Source of the DNA: Magnaporthiopsis rhizophila
Lineage: Eukaryota; Ascomycota; Sordariomycetes; Magnaporthales; Magnaporthaceae
Assembly: GCA_003049465.1 (NCBI GenBank)
Contig: PYSS01000051.1
Span: 186,001 to 250,000, forward strand
Direction: 5' to 3'
Length of the DNA stretch: 64,000 bases
Made by a program: the position numbers and the translations under genes. Positions 34,608 through 45,311 of this stretch are shown one piece after another (within the stretch, counting starts at the first letter, position 1; each line of letters opens with the position of its first letter). The notes under the pieces were generated by a model. The model had not been told where the DNA came from, did not search any database, and was given only the letters and a program-made list of their open reading frames with translations.

Positions 34608-35504
34608 ATGACTTCGTCAGCGCGTTCGACGCCAGCGCCCGACGCCGAGGCCACGCGGGACAGCGGCGCCAAGTCGACGGAGCCACGCGCAGCTCCGTCG
34701 CCCAGCCTCGCGGCGCAATCGCCGCAAACAACGACCGAATTGGCCGCATCCCTGAAGCCTGGCAAATGCCCGGCCGACGACGACGAGAAGGAGGAGGGCG
34801 AGGCATATGACGATGACAATGCCGACAACAAGGGCGAGCCCGTCATCCCTTCGACCTCACATCCTGCTGAAAAGCCTGTCACCACGACCTCAGATCCTGC
34901 CGAGGAGTCTGCTACCCCGACCTCACATGCCGCTGAGCAGCAGTCCCAGGAGGATGATGGCTGGGACTGCCGGTGGTATGACCCAGCGCAGTGCTACTAC
35001 TTCATCAATAAATTCACAGGAGAGTCCACCTGGAAGAACCCGCGTGTGCCTGATTCGCCGTCCACAGCCAATGCCACCACTGGTGGCTACGACGCAGCGG
35101 CGAGCGCCCAAGCGCCCACCGCGCCTCCCCTTCCCACTGTCGCGGGCGGCTACATCCCCTCGATCCATGGGGACTATGACACATGGTACGCACAGCATGG
35201 GCCCAAGGATGAGGGCGAGGATGACCAGCCGTCGGCGGTGGCGCGGCTGGCGCAGGTTGCGGACCCGAGCCAGCTGCTGGCTGGCGTCGACTTCAGCCAC
35301 GTGGCCGGCCGACCTCAGCGACCGGATCAGGGCGCGGACCGGAACGGCTACTTCGACGTCGACGCGGCCGCAAATGCGCACAACGGGAAGAGCCTCAAGG
35401 CCGAGCGCTCCGGCAAGCGCCTCAGCAAGAGCGAGCTGAAGCACTTCAGGGAGAAGCGGAAGGCCAAGCGGGAGGAGAAGAAGAGGGCCTGGTTGAGGGA
35501 CTGA
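34608..35504 (+). CDS. WW-domain protein
   Basis: A single-exon frame of 298 residues. The N-terminal ~115 residues are S/T/P/E-rich and acidic, with three near-repeats of the form TSHPAEKP / TSDPAEES / TSHAAEQQ. One WW domain follows (about residues 117-150): GWDCRWYDPAQCYYFINKF, then the second signature Trp in GESTWKNPRVP. A disordered A/P/T region comes next, then a lysine/arginine-rich C-terminus (SKSELKHFREKRKAKREEKK) that could be a nuclear signal. WW domains bind proline-rich ligands. The arrangement (acidic N-term, one WW, basic tail) recalls fungal splicing-associated WW proteins, but the partner is not determined. Confidence 0.9.
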   Translation: MTSSARSTPAPDAEATRDSGAKSTEPRAAPSPSLAAQSPQTTTELAASLKPGKCPADDDEKEEGEAYDDDNADNKGEPVIPSTSHPAEKPVTTTSDPAEESATPTSHAAEQQSQEDDGWDCRWYDPAQCYYFINKFTGESTWKNPRVPDSPSTANATTGGYDAAASAQAPTAPPLPTVAGGYIPSIHGDYDTWYAQHGPKDEGEDDQPSAVARLAQVADPSQLLAGVDFSHVAGRPQRPDQGADRNGYFDVDAAANAHNGKSLKAERSGKRLSKSELKHFREKRKAKREEKKRAWLRD

Positions 35505-35565
35505 CCGGTCTCTGCGGCCTGGCTCTGTTTCTCTCTACCGTCCCTTCTTCCCCTGTAGTGATTGA

Positions 35566-35935
35566 TTGCTCGTTCCTGCTGTGCTATCCAGAGAAGAGCC
35601 TTTCGGTTATCATGTTGGCTTCTTCTCTTTGCGCCTGCGCTGCCATACGGAGAAAAGCCTTACGGTTATCATGCTGGCTTCTTTTCTCTTTGTCCCTGCG
35701 TTGGTATTCATAGAAGAGCCTTACGGTTATCATGCTGGCTTCTTCACTTTGTCCCTGCGTTGCTATTACAGAAGAGCCTTCCGGTTATCATGTCGTTGGC
35801 TTCTTCTGTCGTTCCTGCGTCGCTACCCAGAGAAAAGCCTTCCGGTTATCATGTTGGCTTGTTCTCTCATCTCGTCTGATTTGCCCTTTCTTTTCTTCAT
35901 TATTCAAGGAGAGCACTCCGATTATCATGTGGTTG
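35566..35935. repeat. ~60-bp minisatellite, six units
   Basis: The core CGGTTATCATG recurs at 35604, 35663, 35724, 35782 and 35843, and a degenerate CGATTATCATG at 35919, giving spacings of 59, 61, 58, 61 and 76 nt. Each unit also contains an AGAAGAGCCTT or AGAAAAGCCTT block and a TGGCTTCTTCTCTTTG-like block. It starts about 60 nt after the WW gene stop codon, so it probably lies in that gene's 3' UTR. Confidence 0.9.
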
Positions 35936-36454
35936 ACCTCTTCTCTTGTCTGGTGTCATTTCTCCTTCCTTTTCTTTTTGTTCCTTCTTCGTTTCATTGC
36001 CCTTCTTTCCGACGGGTCCAGGATTGCAAGGCGCACCGAAGGAGGAACCGGCTCGGCTGGATTTGAATTGTTGAACACTACTACGTTCGAAGCAATCCAT
36101 ATGTCGGAATAGGTGGCGTTCAAGGGTTTGTTTTCAAGGACGACACAAACAGAAACTCTCGAGACAGGCTGTGTCCTCTGACTGCCGCCCGCACTCGCGG
36201 CTCCGGGAAGGGCGTGGGATCTTGGCCGGGACACTGGTAGAAAGACGAGCACAGGAGCGTAACCGCGAAAAATGTGCTTGCTGTATGTACTATGTAGACA
36301 AACAAATACAGGATGGAAGAGGAACACCCCATAGCTCACGGGTCCTCTCAAAGGCTGAACCAGATCATCAAGTGAACTCATGGCACAAGCTCGATAGATA
36401 TACACTGCAAGCGTCTCCAAATCTGCATATCTCGATTATCGGCCCTAATCGTTC
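35936..36454. other. Convergent 3' flanks after the minisatellite
   Basis: About 520 nt up to the Rix1 stop codon. T- and CT-rich near 35940-36010. No gene seen. Confidence 0.55.
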
Positions 36455-38932
36455 CTAGTCCTCCTCGTCCTCGTCCTCATCCTCATCTTCCTCCTCGTCG
36501 TCAAGAACCATCTCGAGCTGGACGCTTTCGTCATCGCTGTCACTTGAATCACCACCGGCTTGCGGGGGTAAAGGCGCGGCCACCGATGCGGACTTCCCCT
36601 TGTCCTGTCGCTTTGCAGGCGCTCCCACCGGCTCATCATCGTCGTCGTCGTCGTGGTCAACGCTCTTGCGCTTGAGCACTAGGGGCACGAAGGGTGCCTC
36701 CTCTGCGGGCTGACCGCCGCCCGGCTTAGATGACCCCTGGCCCGATTCCTGGGTCTCATCATCATCCACCTCCATTTTGGCGCTTTCGAAATAACGCGAG
36801 AAGCCGACCACAGCAGCGGAGGTTGTCGTCGCCTCGGCAGCAACGCCACTGCCAAGATCCTGGCTCCGGAAAACGCCAGTCAGCGTAGATCTCGCCGCGG
36901 CGCCACGTCTGCCGTCGCCAGCTTTGTCCTCGGCATCATCACCACCATCATCATCATCATCTCCCTCCTGTTCGCCATCCCCGCGGCGGCGGCCGTCAAC
37001 AAAGACGCTGCCGAAATGGTGCGGCTTCGTGCGCAGGTTCGTCCTGAGCAGCTCCACGGCCGCGTCTCCGGGGTGCTGCCTGGCCAGGAACGGGAACGTG
37101 TTTGCGAACGCGCGCCCGCTCTTGTCCACGTACGGATTCAGCACGCCGGCGAGCATGGCGCCCTTGCTGCGGCACAGGATGGCGGTGCGGTCGAGGAGCG
37201 CGCGCTCGGCCTTTTTGAGGTGCTGCTGCGGCAGGTGTGACAGGGCGGCCTCGAGCAGCGCCTCTGCCGCGGCGAGGTGGGCCGCGCTCGGGGCGGAGGG
37301 CTTCTGCTGCCATCGCCCTGCCCCAGTTGGGGCGGCCGCTGCGGAGGAGGACGCCGTGTTTTTGTTGGGTAGGAAGAGGTCTGCGTTGGCCTGCACGCCG
37401 GAGACCTTGGTGCCGTTTGCCCTGACTTGGTTGTCCTGGGTCTCGTCCTGCGCAAAACCGGACGCGACCAGGAGGTCGTGACAGCAGAGCTGAAGCGTGG
37501 GAGCGAGCGGGTCGACGGATATTCTGGGGAGGGTCGGGCCGCAAATGGGCAAGAGATCTCGTATCAGAGCGAACACAGTTTGGCGCATGTCGGCCAGTTG
37601 CGAATACAAAGCGAGCGCGCGGGCGGCCTGGTCGAGAATGTCGGAAGCTAGTGGCAGTAAGTTACGCCCAAGCCTTTGCGCGAGGCTGTGTGCAAGCTGA
37701 AGGGCTGCGATATGCAGCTGTGGCAGAACGCTCCACAGTTCGTCCCTCTCCTCACGTCCGACATTGGGGTTGAGTTGCATTGCGAGATCGCGATCGGCGA
37801 CTCCGGGAGCAGGCGGCAGGACGAGAAGAATTCGCGATATGAGATCGGTTAAGCCAGCGACCGGGAGAGCCACTGACGATTTGGAGGCAGTGTCGATACA
37901 GTCCGACATGGCCTCGAGCAGGCCCCGGAGCCTCTGGGCTCCAGAGTCCAGACCTGTCCAGGGAGGCAGCTCATTGGGTTGCTTCCCTCCTCCCTGGGGC
38001 TCGTCATCGGTTGAAACGCCATGGGCTGTGTGGCCCGAAGGAGGCTCCCACGACTCTTGAACGGCACGGAAAACTTGATCGGCGGTGGCGTGCGAGTCCC
38101 TGAGCCAGCCGGCCAGAAGGCTAGCCCATTCGTCCGCGTGTGTGTTTTTCGGGGCCGTATGATGCAGGGCCAGCATCAGACGACGGGAACACTCCCTTAG
38201 ACTTTGAGGCACCGGCTCCGGATCCGACAGGGTCGGGGCCACATACGCGCGGACGGCTGCCCGGATCTGCCCATTAAAGGGCCGGAGAGTTGTGGGGAAC
38301 AAAGGCACGATGGCGGCAAGTGCGCAGACGGCCGTTTCGGCCAAGCCCGCCGACGCTTTGGGCGCTTTGGCAGATGATGATGGCTTCAGGATCTGGAGAC
38401 ACGCGGTCGCAAAGGTGGGAAGCGTAGGTGTTGCCATCTCGCGGATCAGGGTTGGGTACTCATGGAGAAGAGTATATATCCTGACCAGCGTGACTAGGCA
38501 AAGCTCTTTTGACGACATAGGGTCGGGTTTCTAGAAAGGCGTGTCAGGCTGAATGTCTGGGCAGATAGCTGAGATTAGGACGTGGGAAGTTACCTGGAGC
38601 ATGGAGAGCAGTCCACGAACCCACGGCTCGGCCGTCCTCAGGCACTCCCAACCGCCGATGTCGACCACGGCCTTGACCAAGACCATGCCAGCGAAGCGGC
38701 TGGCTGGAGTCCTGCCGTTCAGCAGAGTGGTGATGTGAGTTTTGAGCTTGTGGACAAGCATGGCAGCCTCGTTTGCGCCATCCTTGGGCCGCGTCTCGGC
38801 TGGCGCAGACAGTGAACGACCGCAGCGGAGGACATGGTTCACTAGACTTGGGCACACTCTGAGAAGATCGTCTGCAGGCGTTGACACTAATTTTCGGCAA
38901 ACGACCCGAAGATTAGGAGATACGGTAGCCAT
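36455..38932 (-). CDS. RIX1: Pre-rRNA-processing protein Rix1 (PELP1 family)
   Basis: Two exons, 38932-38594 and 38530-36455, with a 63-nt intron that joins GLLSMLQ to KPDPMSSKELCLVTLVRIY; 804 residues. The N-terminal half is an alpha-helical repeat region with the RIX1 block (HITTLLNGRTPASRFAGMVL, IGGWECLRTAEPWVRGLL). The C-terminal third is disordered, with an acidic region, a basic patch (LVLKRKSVDHDDDDDD) and a final run of about 20 Asp/Glu residues. Rix1 forms the Rix1-Ipi1-Ipi3 complex, which works with Rea1/Mdn1 in ITS2 processing and pre-60S maturation in the nucleus. The long acidic tail fits known family architecture. Confidence 0.92.
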
Positions 38933-39189
38933 TTTAACGTTGCTGTCAAGTGCCTGTGTTGGGTGTTGGAGGAAAGAAATAGGTGCCGGGACGGATTTTT
39001 TTTTTTTCTTATTTTTTTCTGTCCTCTTTGCTCATCCCTGTCTGCCCACAGTAAGCTCCGAAAGCTGTTGACGATGATTGAGAAGACAAGCTCCAATTCA
39101 GAGAGCCTAAGGCTTTGAGTATACCTATTAATTCATTTCAGCTAGTGCACCGCGTGTTTTCTCAGCTTAATTGATACTCGCATGCAATT

Positions 39190-39224
<35 letters not shown>

Positions 39225-39225
39225 N

Positions 39226-39256
<31 letters not shown>

Positions 39257-39915
39257 AACCAGGCATCTCTCCACGAGGCAGGCTGGTCCAGGTTGGCTTG
39301 TGTGCGGTGCCTTCCGAGCTTGGCCCACTCGTGGAAAATTCACAAGCGGCTTAGATTCGCGAGCTCAACCCCTGTAACCTGCACTCGTTGGCAGGACGTC
39401 AGCTCCCCTTTCCTTCATGTTTCTCATCCCAGCACCAGTGAACCCCGAATCCAATTGTTGGAGTGCGGCGTCATTGTGGTTATTTTTCGGGCTGCATTGG
39501 GGCCTCTTCGCGAAGCCCGAATACCCTGCCCATGGCAGCTCAGGCGCGGCAGCACAATTGACGACGGCCAGGATCCAGCACTCTTTCAGGGCTTCTCAGG
39601 GTCCCTTACACCGCCTCCACCCGCCCACCTGGCCCTTCCTGGCCCTTCCTGGGTGGGCTTGGCCTGACGACGACCGCAATTTGATATCCATTGTACCAGC
39701 GCCGCTCGACTGCTGCCCTAAAGAACCGAAAGTGCTATCCACCCAAGCCCAACCTCGACAACCTTCACCCGCCCGAACCTTCCCACAACTCCGCCCGTCG
39801 ACAATGCAGTAGCTGCAGGGAACATCGAGTCTGCTTCTGTTCCCTTCGTGCCTACCCCTAACCCGAGCTCCTGCACTTGGGCTGCCTGCTTCTTGCGGCA
39901 GCGAGACGAGACGCC
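38933..39915. other. Divergent region between RIX1 and YPP1, containing a poly-A tract with N
   Basis: About 980 nt. T-rich stretches near 38997-39017. The A-tract at 39191-39254 is listed separately. The last 250 nt before 39916 are CCT/CAAC-rich, as in fungal leaders. Confidence 0.6.
39191..39254. repeat. Poly-A tract interrupted by a single N
   Basis: 34 A, one N at 39225, then 29 A. This looks like a homopolymer at which the assembly was joined or a base left uncalled. Confidence 0.9.
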
Positions 39916-42900
39916 ATGAGCTCCATGAGTGTAAGCGCCCGCCCTCGAGGAGGAGCCCAGCAAATGCCGTCGTGATGCGACGTCTCAGAGCCTGCTCGCT
40001 GACTTCTTGCGCCCGGCGCCGTTCCTCCCCACAGAAAGCCGCCGGCTACATCCAACAGCTGCACGATGCCCGCTGCGAAGGAAACTGGGACGCGGTCCCG
40101 GAGCTTGTCCGCAAAGTGCGGAAGCATGCCCCGGACAAGACTTGTACGGCTGTTTGGGCCCCTTTTCGCCAGTGACTTCGCTGGCGCCAAACTCTGGACT
40201 GACCAAGTCGCTTGCAGGCCTGACCCTGACCGCCGAGACCGAATGCGCCGTCGAGAAGAGCTCAGATAAGACGTTGCCCGCCGACCACCCCTCCGCCGCC
40301 GCCAACGCTGCCGGGGACACCGATGCCAACAGCCTTTTGCCCAAGCTTGTGGCCGTCATCGACGAAGAGGCTGGAAGCCCCGAGGATCAGTTCCAGGCCC
40401 GCGTGTGTGCAGGCTGGTTGCATTGGGTGGCCGGCGACTACAACCAAGCGTTGGCCCGCCTGCCCGAAGGCCTCGAGACCGATCCGAACCCTGCCGAGGC
40501 CGAAGCCCAAGCTAGCGAGTGGACACGCGTGTGTGCTTTAAAATCGTCCTATCTCAGGGCAAACTGCCTGGCCCGCAACGGGGATCGTCTCGAGGCCCTG
40601 CGCGTCTTCAGGGGCGGCATCCCCTCGCTCTCCACCGACTGGTCCAGCCAGCGCTCCCGGAAGCAGATGCGGTACTGGTCGGAGCTGTTCCTGACCGAGT
40701 TCTGCATGCTGTTCAGCCATACACTCGAGAGGGGCGAGAGCACCCTGGAAGATCCGAACTCGCTGGCTTGCTTCCGCTCTTGGGCGAGGTACTGGGAGGT
40801 GACCAAGGGCATCCCCATCGCGGGCGGCTTTGGTTTCCGCGGCTCCGTGCCCCGACGCGAGATATGGAGCCAGTACTATGCCGCCCTCTCCGCAATCGTC
40901 GAGGGCGACCTCACCTTCCCCACGGGCCACATTGCGCCGACTTCAAACGAGCCGTCCGCGCGGAGCCAGCTCAGGGCTGAGCTGAAGAGGGTCGAGACGA
41001 CCTACGAGGCGCTGCTGCTCAATGAGACGGAGTTCCCCAGGGCCGACGAGGAGAGGGAAGAGATTGAAGAGTTTGCAAGGTTGGCTACGCAGAACTGGAC
41101 CGTCTTGTGTGGACGCGGCTGGCGGGAGCATGACCTGGGCCCTGGTGGAAGGGAGGCACTCAGTCGCGGACTGCTGGACATTCTCTACCGGGCATCCATG
41201 AAAACGTACCACTCGACCGCAATACTGCGCAGCCTCTTCACGGTCCACGTCGCCGTCGCGGAGTTTGACCTTGCCTTCAAGGCCTTCGACTCGTATCTGG
41301 AGCTGGTCAAGAAGGGGAAGGCACGGGTGCAGAAGTCCGGACACGTCGAACCCAGCCTCGACGACGAGGCGACGGCTCTCGAAACCATCTCAGCCTGCAT
41401 CGCCACCCTTTGCCGGTACGGCCACAAACGGGCGGCCGAGAAGGCTAAGGATCTGGCTGCGGAGCTAGAAGAGATTGTAAGCAAGACGCCATCGCCTACG
41501 CCACGCGACCCGGTGAGTCCTCTCCGCGAGGACGAGAGCGCCGTGGGCGCCGTTGGGGAAAAGGTGCCACCAAGAGTCATCGCCCTGGCCTGGCAGGCTG
41601 TCGGCTTGGCCAACGCGCAGTGGGCCCGGATGACGTACGACTCCTCGACCCGGACAGATATACAAACCAAGGCCATAGCCGCTCTAAAGAAGTCGCTGTC
41701 TCCGGACCTTGGTCGGTCGGGTGATGTCAGGAGCGTATTTGCGCTGAGCGTGCTGCTTGCTGAAAAGAGGGAGCTATCGCCGGCGATCGAGCTGGCCAAG
41801 ACGGCGCTGCTCCTCGGCAAGGCCTCGAGTGCAGAACACGACCTGCAGAACGGGCCTCACTGGAGAGAACGGGCCTTGATTCCGATATGGCACCTGCTTT
41901 CGCTGCTATTGAGTGCCCGCCAGGACTTTGTGCTGGCCGCGCGTGCCTGCGAGGGTGCCTTTGAGCAGTTTCAGGACCCTGCGGTGCTCTTTGGCAGCCG
42001 GAATGTTTTCCGGAGCGATCACCTCAACGAGGCCGAGGCAAAACAGGACGGCGAGTCCGAGTTCGGGCGGGGACTCGTGGATGACATGGACGATTTCGAG
42101 AAGGAGAGCGTGTTGGAGGTCAAGATGACGCAATTGGCTCTCGTGGAGCTGCTCGAGGGCCCCAAGGTTGCGGTCAACGCCAGCCTGGAGTTGCTAAGCC
42201 TCTTCAACAGGCTATTCGGCAGTGCAGAGCCGAAGCCCGCAGAGGACACGCTAAAAGTGCAGGATATCCCCAAGAGCTCGTCTGGGACTATCCGTAGTTT
42301 CAGAGGCAGTATATTTGGCAGGGGTGACAGGGCTAGCCGGCCGGGAACCCGACAAGCCCCAGCACCGGCGAGCGAAGGGCGGCCTGACAGATCATCACGG
42401 CCGCAGACGACGCAGACGGTGGCCAGCATGGGAGCGCCCACCATCCATGTGACAGAAGATACCGGGACCCGAAAGAGAAGCCAGTCAGGCAAGCGACACA
42501 ACAGCCTTCGTAAGAGAGAGAACAGCGTCGCCAGCCGCCGGCGTGCTTCCAGCGTCGGACCATTGGTGCCGCAGGCCACCGTCGTCGACGGCGAGAGCTA
42601 CTTCACCCCGATCGAGGGCGGCTCGGGGATAGACTTCTTTTCCTCGGCAATGAAGAAGTCGCCGGCGATAGGCCCGCCCGTTTCTCTGAGCCGCACGTTC
42701 TCCCAGACTGAATCTTTCATGTCGTCCCCGAGGGCAAACCGGCTGTCGGGCGACGACTTCTCGACTTTACAAAGGGGCTCCCTGGAATACAGCCCAAGGT
42801 TGCTGCCATTGGTGCAGTTCCCCCGGGCGCACGAGCAGCGGCGGAGGGGCACCGTTCTGGTCAAGGTCTGGCTCATGATTGCAGGCTTTTACCGGCGTGC

Positions 42901-43826
42901 GACGCTCTACGATGACGCCAAGGCCGCCATCGCGGAGGCGCAGAGGCTGGTGCAGGCCCTCGAGGTTGAAGCCAACAAGAACGGCGCTCCAACATCGGCC
43001 AGCGATGTGGGCTGGGCAAACACCAAGAGCGTTGACGAGCTGTGGGCTGACGTCTGGGCCGAGGTAAGTTTTTCGAGTTTCCACGCCTCCTCCGTTTGCG
43101 CATTTCGTGGAGGGAATCCTGCTAACAGAAATAACTGTGCCATATCAGATGGGTAACCTCGATGTCGCGCGAGATGTGCCTTATGCTGCCCGGTCAGACT
43201 TCGAGTCTGCGCTGACGCACTTCCCCGACCACCCTGGCGCCATCGTTGGCCTATCAAACATTCTCTTGGACATCTACAGCGAGAAGCTCCCTCCACCGCC
43301 GGTTGTGCCATCCCTGCAGCTCGTCGGCACGTCATCGGCCGGGGCGGAGACGGCGACGACGCACTCGGCCGAGTCGGTAACCTACCCCAAACCGGTGGAA
43401 AAGCCAGCGCTCCCGTCTGAGGCTCTGGGGCTGGGCACAGCCACGGCAAGCTCCAAAGCCAAGGGACGCCCCGGGCGGGGCAAAGGGAACAACGACACCG
43501 CCCCGTCACCTGGCGGCGTGTCGGAAATGTCGACAGCGACGGCGGCAGGAGAAGGAAGCGAGCTTGTGCCGCCGTACAAGGCCGCGTCGTTCCCGATGGT
43601 GGACCGGCTGGCGGCGCGCGACAGGGCGTACGCGATGCTCTCTGGGTTGACCAAGCTCGGGTCTGCGTGGAACAACTCGGAGGCGTGGTTCGCGCTCGCG
43701 CGGGCGCACGAGGAGAGTGGGCAGCTCGACAAGGCCAGGGAGGTGCTGTGGTGGTGTGTGGAGCTCGAGGAGGGCTTTGGCGTGCGGCGCTGGAGCTGCG
43801 TCGGCAACGGAGGCTATCTCCTCTGA
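39916..43826 (+). CDS. Ypp1/TTC7 homologue (Rhf1 filamentation protein-like), TPR scaffold
   Basis: Four exons: 39916-39930, 40035-40143, 40218-43063 and 43149-43826, giving 1215 residues. Exon 1 is only 15 nt (MSSMS). Exon 2 encodes KAAGYIQQLHDARCEGNWDA. Exon 3 carries most of the helical repeats (ALARLPEGLE.., YWEVTKGIPIAGGFGFRG, LATQNWTVLCGRGWRE) plus a disordered Ser/Arg-rich segment (about 42290-42780) with candidate phosphosites. Exon 4 ends in TPR-like repeats (AWFALARAHEESGQLDKARE, then VLWWCVELEEG). Ypp1 with Efr3 anchors the PI4-kinase Stt4 at plasma-membrane patches; in filamentous fungi the family is often named filamentation protein Rhf1. I infer the same role here. Confidence 0.88.
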
Positions 43827-44204
43827 TGTGGTTTTTTTTTTTTTTTTTTTTCCCTTCTGGTGGCACCTCTGCTGTCTGACTGAGGTATTATCTACGTACT
43901 CCGACCAAGTGCATTTATCTCTTGTTCTTTTTTGTTGGAAGCCGGAGTGGTTAGAATGGATATATATAGATATAATAATACCGACACTTGGAAGAGCGAG
44001 TATTTTATTGTTGATGTGTGCATCTTATTCTGGGTGTTGTTGTTAGTGACCTTTGCGAGATCAAATTCACATGCTCGACGTCGTCTCAGCGCCAAATTGA
44101 CCCAATTACCACTCATAAAATCCCCTGTGGGAAAAATCAATCACCACATCTTGCCTGTATCTTATCTGATCTGATCTGATCCGATCACCGGGATCAGATA
44201 GACC
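43827..44204. other. Intergenic between YPP1 and DHFR
   Basis: A T22 run at about 43830-43851 begins just after the YPP1 stop. A TCTGA-type tandem occurs at about 44164-44182. No gene is seen. Confidence 0.6.
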
Positions 44205-45011
44205 ATGACAAGCTCAACAGACCCCGGCACAGACGCAGATACGGTAGTAGACGTGGCGAATCTCAACACCCCCGCAAGCGCCGCCGCCGCCGCCATGGAC
44301 CTGACGCTCATCGTCGCGGCCACGCGCACCATGGGCATCGGGCGCGCCGGCACGCTGCCGTGGACGGGGCTCAAGCGGGAGATGGCCTACTTTGCGCGCG
44401 TCACCAAGCGTATGCCGCCGACATCGCCGCCCGGGGCCATTAATGCCGTCGTTATGGGCCGCAAGACCTGGGACAGCATTCCGCCCCGGTTCCGGCCGCT
44501 TAGGGGCCGGCTTAACGTTGTGCTTAGCCGGTCTTTTACCACCACCGCGCCGGCCGCCGCCACAGAGGAAGAAGGCCAGTCGTCGTCGCCGCCTGTCGTC
44601 CATGCCCGCTCGCTGCCCGAGGCGCTCGAGTACCTGGCGCGGCGGCGCGGCAAACAGACGCAAACGCACCAAGCACCACCGCCCCTGGCCCGCATCTTTG
44701 TGATAGGCGGCGCGCAGATCTACGACGCGGCGCTGGCGCTGCGGGACCCGGCGGTAGGAACGGTCCAGCGCGTGCTGCTCACCAGCATCTTGACCGATTT
44801 CGAGTGCAACACTTTTTTGCCGTCGCTCAGGTTGGGGGAATATGACAGGACCGGGGCCGGGGCCGACGAGGGGTTTGGTCCGTGGAGGAGGGCGTCCAAG
44901 GAGCAGCTCGACGCCTGGACGGGCGAGACGGTACCCGAGGGTGTGCAGGAGGAGAACGGGACGTCGTACGAGTTTCAGATGTGGGAGAGGGAGGTCGAAG
45001 GGACGGCATAG
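44205..45011 (+). CDS. dfr1: Dihydrofolate reductase
   Basis: A single exon of 268 residues. The catalytic fold begins at DLTLIVAATRTMGIGRAGTL, followed by PW and LKREMAYF. AVVMGRKTWDSIPPRFRPL, RGRLNVVLSR and IFVIGGAQIYDAAL are the further DHFR motifs. Residues 1-30 (T/D/A-rich) are an extension before the core; translation could instead start at M31 (44295). Compared with ~190-200-residue DHFRs there are extra loops (after VLSRSF, and the ARRRGKQTQTHQ loop), common in fungi. The enzyme reduces dihydrofolate to tetrahydrofolate with NADPH for thymidylate, purine and methionine synthesis. It sits between YPP1 (+) and the convergent CBP3 gene. Confidence 0.97.
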   Translation: MTSSTDPGTDADTVVDVANLNTPASAAAAAMDLTLIVAATRTMGIGRAGTLPWTGLKREMAYFARVTKRMPPTSPPGAINAVVMGRKTWDSIPPRFRPLRGRLNVVLSRSFTTTAPAAATEEEGQSSSPPVVHARSLPEALEYLARRRGKQTQTHQAPPPLARIFVIGGAQIYDAALALRDPAVGTVQRVLLTSILTDFECNTFLPSLRLGEYDRTGAGADEGFGPWRRASKEQLDAWTGETVPEGVQEENGTSYEFQMWEREVEGTA

Positions 45012-45311
45012 TTTGTTGGGTGGACGGTCTGCCTGTAGGCCGTCTGTCTGGTTGTCGTTTATAACGAGGTAATTTCGTGGAGATGGATATCTATCATAGC
45101 AGCCCGGTTACTGCGGCTAATATCGCCCAGACCCAACAAAAACGCCTGCCTGCCTTTTTTTTTTCTTGCCCCCGACGCATCTTACAAACATGCTTAGATC
45201 ATGTACAGGTACGGATGATTCTACATTTGACCATGGACGGTGCCAATATGCCCCGAAGCGGCGGGAAAAGAAGATATTTTGCTCGGTATGACCATGTGCA
45301 AAGAAAACATG
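45012..45311. other. Convergent 3' flanks of DHFR and CBP3
   Basis: 300 nt between stop codons. No feature is seen beyond a short T-run near 45156-45166. Confidence 0.55.

Noticed and set aside
35566..36066. Plus-strand frame with repeating YHVGFF / YHAGFF-like blocks
   Set aside because: It is the minisatellite read as protein. The unit length varies (58-76 nt) and frames shift between units, which argues against coding selection.
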